DNA from: Shewanella oncorhynchi
GTDB lineage: Bacteria; Pseudomonadota; Gammaproteobacteria; Enterobacterales; Shewanellaceae
Direction of reading: 5' to 3'
Length of the DNA: 64,000 bases
NCBI RefSeq assembly: GCF_012584455.1
Contig: NZ_JABAEB010000003.1
Coordinates: 282,217-346,216, forward strand
The notes beneath the pieces are model-generated. The model saw only the letters and a program-made list of their open reading frames with translations, had not been told where the DNA came from and ran no database searches. Shown here in pieces: positions 59,417-64,000 of this stretch; position 1 is the stretch's first letter, and the number at the start of each line of letters is the position of its first letter. A program made the translations under genes and the position numbers.

Positions 59417-60097
59417 TTATATACCTGCTTCAACAAATTTCTTGAGTGCGTTGAGATCACAAATCCGAATACCATCTTTTTTCCGCTCAATTAAGCCTCG
59501 TTCCTCAAGATTTTGTAGCGCCCGACGGTAGACTCGGTCGGTAGTGCCAAATCGTTCAGCCTCTAAATAGCGTTTACTAAAGCCATCTACGGGCAAGTCA
59601 TTTAAGTATTCATGGTAAATATCAAATGCCACGTTATAACTGATAGGATAGAGCAGTCGCCGAGTAAAAATATCCACTGTGTCTTGGTAGTCAATCGCAA
59701 TTGCACTAGCGAAAAATAGCGCGAGTTGAGGATGCTGACCGAGGCAATGTTGTAGTTTTTCAGCGTTAATCAACATGATTTCTAAGGGTTCACTGGCAAT
59801 AATGTCTAATTGACAGTGGTACTGGGTGAAGAACTCCATTTCGCCAAACAGTTGTGAATCACAATCAATAGTACCTAATTGAAAACACCGACCATTTCTC
59901 GCGGTATGGCCGAGTGATACGCGACCTTGCTTCACCAATACAAGTGATGCCATCGCTTCCCCCTGCGTCATGAGGTGAGCGCCTTTTTTGAGCATTTTGA
60001 TTTCGCTGATGCAGCTAAGTACAACCGCTTCAATAAGTGGATAGTCTTGCTCCCATCGCTGGCTATAACGTCCTTTCGATAAAGGTTTTAGCTGCAT
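59417..60097 (-). CDS. Crp/Fnr-family regulator, YeiL-like
   Basis: The 226-residue protein has a cyclic-nucleotide-binding-like domain (LMTQGEAMASLVLVKQGRVSLG) and a C-terminal winged helix (FSKRYLEAERFGTTDRVYRRALQNLEERGLIERKKDGIRI). It has no FNR-type cysteine cluster, so it does not sense oxygen by an Fe-S centre. The arrangement resembles E. coli YeiL, which lies beside nucleoside genes; control of the convergent deoD-MFS pair is a reasonable guess. It is monocistronic. Confidence 0.82.
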   Translation of the reverse strand: MQLKPLSKGRYSQRWEQDYPLIEAVVLSCISEIKMLKKGAHLMTQGEAMASLVLVKQGRVSLGHTARNGRCFQLGTIDCDSQLFGEMEFFTQYHCQLDIIASEPLEIMLINAEKLQHCLGQHPQLALFFASAIAIDYQDTVDIFTRRLLYPISYNVAFDIYHEYLNDLPVDGFSKRYLEAERFGTTDRVYRRALQNLEERGLIERKKDGIRICDLNALKKFVEAGI

Positions 60098-60299
60098 CGA
60101 CTATGATCCTCTTACTGTGTTCGAAATTGCGACCTTCTATAGCATTATCATGATAGGCGGTCAAATGGACGAAAGGATTTAGGCGGCTACTAAAGATATT
60201 TTCATCATACGAACTGAAGGGTAGTGGTTTTCGCGACATTTAATTGAATCGCGGAGATAAGAGTGCCCACTTTTTATTTCCGTCATGTATACTAGGCGC
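60098..60299. promoter_or_regulatory. Divergent region between the Crp-family gene and the thiamine operon
   Basis: It carries the start region of the regulator gene and a -10-like TATACT at 60288-60293. This places a transcription start at about 60300, exactly at the 5' end of the TPP aptamer. No -35 hexamer close to consensus was seen. Confidence 0.5.
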
Positions 60300-60420
60300 C
60301 GCCAAGGGGTGTTTGTTGTGCATTAATGTTACTCTGATTTTAACGTTAACGGCTGCAAACTGAGATGTCATCTGACGAACCCTTAGAACCTGATCCGGCT
60401 AATACCGGCGTAGGAATGGG
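60300..60420 (+). ncRNA. TPP riboswitch aptamer (THI element)
   Basis: The conserved THI core is recognisable: GGGGTG near the 5' end (60307-60312), CTGAGAT (60360-60366), and ACCCTTAGAACCTGATC followed by CGGCTAATACCGGCGTAGGAA (60379-60415). It binds thiamine pyrophosphate. The P4 stem is CCGG (60395-60398) with CCGG (60405-60408). It leads a TonB receptor, a YkoF-like protein, PnuT and a kinase, all consistent with thiamine salvage. Confidence 0.95.
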
Positions 60421-60456
60421 CCAATCAACAGCACACTTCTGAATCGCTTATTCGTT

Positions 60457-60486
60457 GCCGGATCTCAAACATTATATTTGAGGTCC
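60457..60486 (+). promoter_or_regulatory. Ribosome-site sequestering hairpin of the TPP riboswitch
   Basis: GGATCTCAAA (60460-60469) pairs with TTTGAGGTCC (60477-60486) in a 10-bp stem that buries the AGG ribosome site for the ATG at 60488. GCCGGATC (60457-60464), overlapping its left arm, is perfectly complementary to GATCCGGC (60392-60399) in aptamer stem P4. The two pairings exclude each other: free RNA would expose the ribosome site, and TPP-bound RNA would hide it. Confidence 0.7.
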
Positions 60487-60487
60487 T

Positions 60488-62701
60488 ATGTCAAACCGTA
60501 AAACGTCAAACCATCAATCCCCATTTTCAACCGTATCGCTAAGCTTATTTTTAGCCCGAGCGCCGCTGGCATTAGCCATTGCTGCTGCGATGAGCACTTC
60601 TGCACTTGCACAAACTGATGCTATCGATAAACCCGATCCCAACCCTGAGATGGAAGTCATGGTGGTGACGGCGGATTTTCGCAGTTCAAGCTTAGAAAAA
60701 ATGCCCTCCAGCATTACCGTTATCGACAGTCAAAAAATTCAAGATGAAAGTGTGCAACACTTTGAAGATCTGCTTAATTCTATCGCCAATTTTAACTGGT
60801 CAGGTGGAAGCTCTCGGCCGAAATATTTTCAAATTCGCGGTGTAGGAGAGCAGGAACAATACCAAGGCGCACCTAATTCTTCCGTGGGTTACATCATAGA
60901 TGATATCGATTTATCCGGTATTGGTATGGTGTCGAGCATGTACGATTTACAGCAGGTCGAAGTGCTTCGTGGACCGCAGGGGACGCGTTACGGCGCGAAT
61001 GCCTTAGCGGGATTGATTTATCTGAAGAGTAACGATCCAACTGATGTGTTTGAGCATGGTGGCGAAGTGTCGTTAGGCGATGATGATTTACGCACTTTTA
61101 GCGGGTTTAGCTCGGGCCCATTAACGGATTCTGGCAAGCTGCTTTATCGTGTGTCAATGCAGCAGCACCAGCAAAATGGTTACCACGATAACCTGTATTT
61201 AGGCCGTGATGATACCAATGGTCGCGATGAATTCAGCGGCCGCGCTAAGCTGCGCTGGTATGCGACAGATGATTTGCAGTTTGATTTAACAGTGCTGCAT
61301 GCCGATTTTGATAATGGCTATGATGTGTGGAGTTTAACCAATTCACCAACCCAGACAACATCGGATCAACCGGGTGTTGATAGTCAGCGCACCACAGGCG
61401 CGGGTTTTAAAGCGACCTATTCTGGCGCAGAAAACTTCGAATTAACTTCGTTAACCTCTTTTGCCAATACCGATCACCATTACAGTTACGATGGCGATTG
61501 GGCTAACTCAGAATATTGGGCCTCTAAGCAATGTAATGATGGCAATCTGGCGCCGTGTCAATACGATTATTTTTGGGATAAAACGGGTCAGCGTAAAACC
61601 GTGTCGCAAGAGTTTCGCCTAAGTTCTACCGAGCAGGGCCGTATTTTTGCAGAGAGTACAGATTGGTTGCTTGGTGTGTATGCCATGAATCTGAAAGAAG
61701 ATAACCAATTGTATTCTGAATACAATGCTTCGCCGGATGAAGTCTTAGACTCAGAGTATGAGGCGACAAATTATGCGCTGTTTGGCCAGCTTGATACGGA
61801 TTTGGGCTCAAATTATGCTTTATCTGTGGGTCTACGTTTAGAGCGTCGCAACAGCCATTACTCTGATACGAATAACGATAATTTCGACCCGAGCGAAACC
61901 ATGTGGGGTGGTCATATTGCTGTGAGTAAAGTGCTGAACGACTCACACAATGCTTATGTCCGAGTCGCACGCGGTTACAAGGCGGGCGGTTTCAACATGA
62001 CTTTGCCCGTCGAATTGAACGATAAAAAAGAGTTTAGTACTGAGACGCTCTATAACTATGAAATCGGCCTTAAATCCCATTGGTTAGCTGGACTTATCGA
62101 TACTAATTTGGCGCTGTTCTATATGGACAGACAAGATCAACAGGTGGCTGCATCACAGCAAGATCCCGATAAACCACAGCGTTTTATCTTGTTCACTGAA
62201 AATGCAGGCAGTTCGAATAACTATGGCGCTGAGTTAGATGCAACCTGGTATGCCACGGATAATCTGCAAGTTTACTCAAGCTTAGGTTGGTTAGAAACGG
62301 CCTACGGTGACTACCAGTATCAGGACAAATATGGCACTGAGGTGGATTTAACTGGCCGCGATCTAGCCCATTCTCCACATCTTACCTACAGCCTTGGCGG
62401 GACTTATCGTGCTAATTCGGGTTGGTTTGCTAACCTGAATCTTAGCGGTAAGAGTGAATTCTATTATTCAGACAGCAATGAATCCCGCTCTGAACCCTAC
62501 ACTATCGTCAATGCTCGCGTAGGTTATGAGGCGAGCGCATGGTCGGCATATTTATGGGGGCGCAATCTGTTTAATGAGGAATACGGTGTGCGTGGCTTCT
62601 ATTTTGGCAATGAGCCAGATAACGGTTGGGCGGAAAAGCAATATATTCGTTACGGCGATCCGCGTCAGATTGGCGTAACCTTTAACGTTAAGTTTATGTA
62701 A
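60488..62701 (+). CDS. TonB-dependent receptor for thiamine (predicted)
   Basis: The 737-residue outer-membrane receptor has a signal peptide (cleavage after ALA near residue 41) and a plug domain (VMVVTADFRSSSLEKMPSSITVIDSQ, then VEVLRGPQGTRYGANALAGLIYLKS). A 22-strand-type barrel ends in an aromatic-containing C-terminus (VTFNVKFM). The TPP riboswitch ahead of it indicates thiamine or a related compound as ligand; similar riboswitch-led receptors are predicted to take up thiamine. The next genes are the rest of the uptake route. Confidence 0.92.
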   Translation: MSNRKTSNHQSPFSTVSLSLFLARAPLALAIAAAMSTSALAQTDAIDKPDPNPEMEVMVVTADFRSSSLEKMPSSITVIDSQKIQDESVQHFEDLLNSIANFNWSGGSSRPKYFQIRGVGEQEQYQGAPNSSVGYIIDDIDLSGIGMVSSMYDLQQVEVLRGPQGTRYGANALAGLIYLKSNDPTDVFEHGGEVSLGDDDLRTFSGFSSGPLTDSGKLLYRVSMQQHQQNGYHDNLYLGRDDTNGRDEFSGRAKLRWYATDDLQFDLTVLHADFDNGYDVWSLTNSPTQTTSDQPGVDSQRTTGAGFKATYSGAENFELTSLTSFANTDHHYSYDGDWANSEYWASKQCNDGNLAPCQYDYFWDKTGQRKTVSQEFRLSSTEQGRIFAESTDWLLGVYAMNLKEDNQLYSEYNASPDEVLDSEYEATNYALFGQLDTDLGSNYALSVGLRLERRNSHYSDTNNDNFDPSETMWGGHIAVSKVLNDSHNAYVRVARGYKAGGFNMTLPVELNDKKEFSTETLYNYEIGLKSHWLAGLIDTNLALFYMDRQDQQVAASQQDPDKPQRFILFTENAGSSNNYGAELDATWYATDNLQVYSSLGWLETAYGDYQYQDKYGTEVDLTGRDLAHSPHLTYSLGGTYRANSGWFANLNLSGKSEFYYSDSNESRSEPYTIVNARVGYEASAWSAYLWGRNLFNEEYGVRGFYFGNEPDNGWAEKQYIRYGDPRQIGVTFNVKFM

Positions 62702-62797
62702 TAGCTCATTTTAAAGTGAGCACAATCATTTAAGTGTAACTGAACTGTAGCCCAGTGTTTGGGCTACAGCCTTACTTCAGAATATCAAGGAATTAAA

Positions 62798-63058
62798 ATG
62801 AAACTGACCGCAGAAATTAGCATGTATCCCTTTAATGAAAATTACCTTGATCCTATCAAGTGGTTTATTGGCCGCGTGGATAGCTATCCCAATATCGAGC
62901 GCGTGACTAATGCGATGGCAACTCAAGTGTGCGGCGATTATTTAGATGTGATGACTATGCTGGCGACCGAGATGCAAGCGGCCCATGAGAAGTGGGGCAA
63001 GGCGGTATTTGTGTGTAAGTTTATCGGTGGTGAGCTGAATTTAGCCCACAGCGAATAA
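62798..63058 (+). CDS. YkoF-like thiamine-binding protein
   Basis: The 86-residue protein fits the YkoF/thiamin-binding family (short ferredoxin-like domain): LTAEISMYPFNENYLDPIKWF followed by NAMATQVCGDYLDVMTML. Bacillus YkoF binds thiamine or HMP with two such domains; here a single domain could dimerise. ATG at 62798 follows AAGG 7 bp upstream; a longer frame from 62759 lacks a ribosome site. It lies between the receptor and pnuT, all in one transcript. Confidence 0.88.
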   Translation: MKLTAEISMYPFNENYLDPIKWFIGRVDSYPNIERVTNAMATQVCGDYLDVMTMLATEMQAAHEKWGKAVFVCKFIGGELNLAHSE

Positions 63059-63104
63059 TGATTGACCGCCATGTAAGCAACAAATAGGCAATGAGAACAA
63101 CACT

Positions 63105-63758
63105 ATGACAGATTTATGGTTAACCTTGGTCGAGAGCGTTAATACGGCCTTTGGTGAAGTCCATGTGATGACCGTATGGGAAGTACTCGCGGTATTGCTG
63201 GCGATGGCATATTTACTGCTGGCGATGAAGGCCAGTGTGTGGTGCTGGGCGGCGGCCTTTGCCAGTACCGCCATTTACACTGTGTTGTTTTGGAAGGTGT
63301 CGCTACTGATGGAGTCTGTGCTTAACGTCTATTACATGGCGATGGCGCTCTATGGATATTGGCTCTGGACCCAAGGTGGTGATAAGCATCAAGGAGTAAA
63401 AGTGACCACTTGGCCATTGAAAACCCATTTAAAGTTGATCGCAGCGACGGGAGTGATTTCGCTTTTGGTTGGCCACGGTATGGCGACGTATACCCAAGCC
63501 GCATTCCCGTATCTAGATGCGGCGACAACCTGTTTCGCCGTGATGACGACTTATTTAGTGGCAAAAAAGGTACTTGAGAATTGGCTTTATTGGGTGGTTA
63601 TCGACATAGTGTCGATTTACCTTTACCTCAGCAAAGGCTTGATGCTGACATCCTTGTTATTCGTGCTTTATGTGGGTTTGGCGGTCGTGGGGTATTTCCT
63701 GTGGCGAACCGCGTTAGCCGATGCCCGTGAAGCTAATACCTTGAAGTTACTCAGTTAA
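63105..63758 (+). CDS. pnuT: PnuC-family thiamine transporter PnuT
   Basis: The 217-residue inner-membrane protein has seven hydrophobic segments and PnuC-family motifs (SVWCWAAAFASTAIYTVLFWK, MESVLNVYYMAMALYGYWLW, WLYWVVIDIVSIYLY). PnuC members carry nicotinamide riboside, PnuT members thiamine; the riboswitch operon favours PnuT. Transport is facilitated diffusion, so a downstream kinase would trap thiamine as phosphate. The stop TAA overlaps the kinase ATG (TAATG). Confidence 0.93.
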   Translation: MTDLWLTLVESVNTAFGEVHVMTVWEVLAVLLAMAYLLLAMKASVWCWAAAFASTAIYTVLFWKVSLLMESVLNVYYMAMALYGYWLWTQGGDKHQGVKVTTWPLKTHLKLIAATGVISLLVGHGMATYTQAAFPYLDAATTCFAVMTTYLVAKKVLENWLYWVVIDIVSIYLYLSKGLMLTSLLFVLYVGLAVVGYFLWRTALADAREANTLKLLS

Positions 63759-64000
63759 TGCTCGATATAAACGCCTCGATGCAACGCTCAGCAGGCGAGC
63801 TATTCAAAGCACTTTACCCCATACTCAAAAGTGCTGGGCTAGTTAACGTGTTAAGTATTCATGAGCTTGCGGGCGGCTTAAGTAATCACAACTATAAAAT
63901 CACTACGCCCACAGGCAGTTATGTGTTGCGGGTGAATGCCGATGCGGCGGACAGTTTTTGCAACCGCCAGCAGGAGCGTTTTTACTGGCAGCAATTGGCT
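63758..64000 (+). CDS. Phosphotransferase-family kinase, probable thiamine kinase (partial)
   Basis: An ATG at 63758 overlaps the pnuT stop and opens a frame to the window edge (81 codons). It shows the APH-type kinase start, HELAGGLSNHNYKI for the nucleotide-binding loop, followed by YVLRVNAD, which contains the strand that usually carries the ATP lysine (here Arg-containing). The operon context suggests thiamine phosphorylation, as for E. coli ThiK. Only the N-terminus is seen, so the assignment is partly contextual. Confidence 0.8.
   Translation, partial: MLDINASMQRSAGELFKALYPILKSAGLVNVLSIHELAGGLSNHNYKITTPTGSYVLRVNADAADSFCNRQQERFYWQQLA

Noticed and set aside
61626..61970. 114-codon minus-strand frame inside the TonB receptor gene
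   Set aside because: Opposite a continuous beta-barrel coding region with normal codon use; no ribosome site.

Overview
This window is a stretch of gammaproteobacterial chromosome, most probably from Shewanella close to S. oneidensis. Three things point there: the small periplasmic tetrahaem cytochrome c (CctA/STC type, 91-residue mature form with four CxxCH sites), an acs gene divergent from a symporter/histidine-kinase fusion of the CrbS type, and a riboswitch-led thiamine uptake operon. Gene blocks also follow the E. coli order (uraA-hda, bepA-yfgD-perM, nhaB-fadR, yeaG-yeaH-ycgB, hinT-ycfL). No insertion sequence, prophage, integron or CRISPR array was found. Almost everything reads as core housekeeping DNA.

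Layout. 1-215: two identical tRNA-Lys genes (the first loses its first base to the window edge). 593-2668: glutaredoxin 1 and the RadD helicase (minus). 2891-8458: acs (minus) divergent from a CrbS-type sensor across a 174-bp region with a perfect palindrome. 8600-10201: Cache-type chemoreceptor. 10581-16427: biotin cluster, bioA (minus) divergent from bioBFCD (plus), with a probable BirA operator between them. 16580-20760: HU-family protein, two-gene ABC exporter, YceH, CvfB-like S1 protein (all minus). 20761-25012: a 1.2-kb non-coding stretch leading into speA, then a eukaryotic-type S-adenosylmethionine decarboxylase. 25041-28250: pdxH, yaiI, yceI and two small conserved proteins. 28262-33271: an atypical Cache/PAS sensor, dsbB and nhaB (minus). 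33573-44116: fadR; the ycgB-yeaH-yeaG stress cluster; sodB; grxD; uraA; a DUF2066 protein; hda. 44235-50521: a lipoprotein with a zinc-protease motif, a DUF2069 protein, yfgD, bepA, a TusA-like protein and perM. 51032-53159: cctA facing a cytochrome b, then a CsgD-like regulator. 53277-57117: an M61 peptidase, hinT with two overlapping thioesterases, and ycfL. 57419-60097: a purine nucleoside module (deoD, a transporter, a Crp-family regulator). 60300-64000: TPP riboswitch, TonB-dependent receptor, YkoF-like protein, PnuT and the start of a kinase, together a thiamine uptake and phosphorylation operon cut by the window end.

Most convergent gene pairs are separated by clear hairpin-plus-U-tract terminators. 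The least ordinary signals are: (a) the long structured leader of speA, with a 35-codon ORF whose stop codon sits in a hairpin loop; (b) the eukaryotic-type SpeD with Gln where animal enzymes have a ribose-binding Glu; (c) a TPP riboswitch whose mutually exclusive pairings can be read base by base; (d) related palindromes upstream of acs/crbS and of the CsgD-like gene; and (e) an uncharacterised HExxH lipoprotein. No wholly new multi-gene system is evident.
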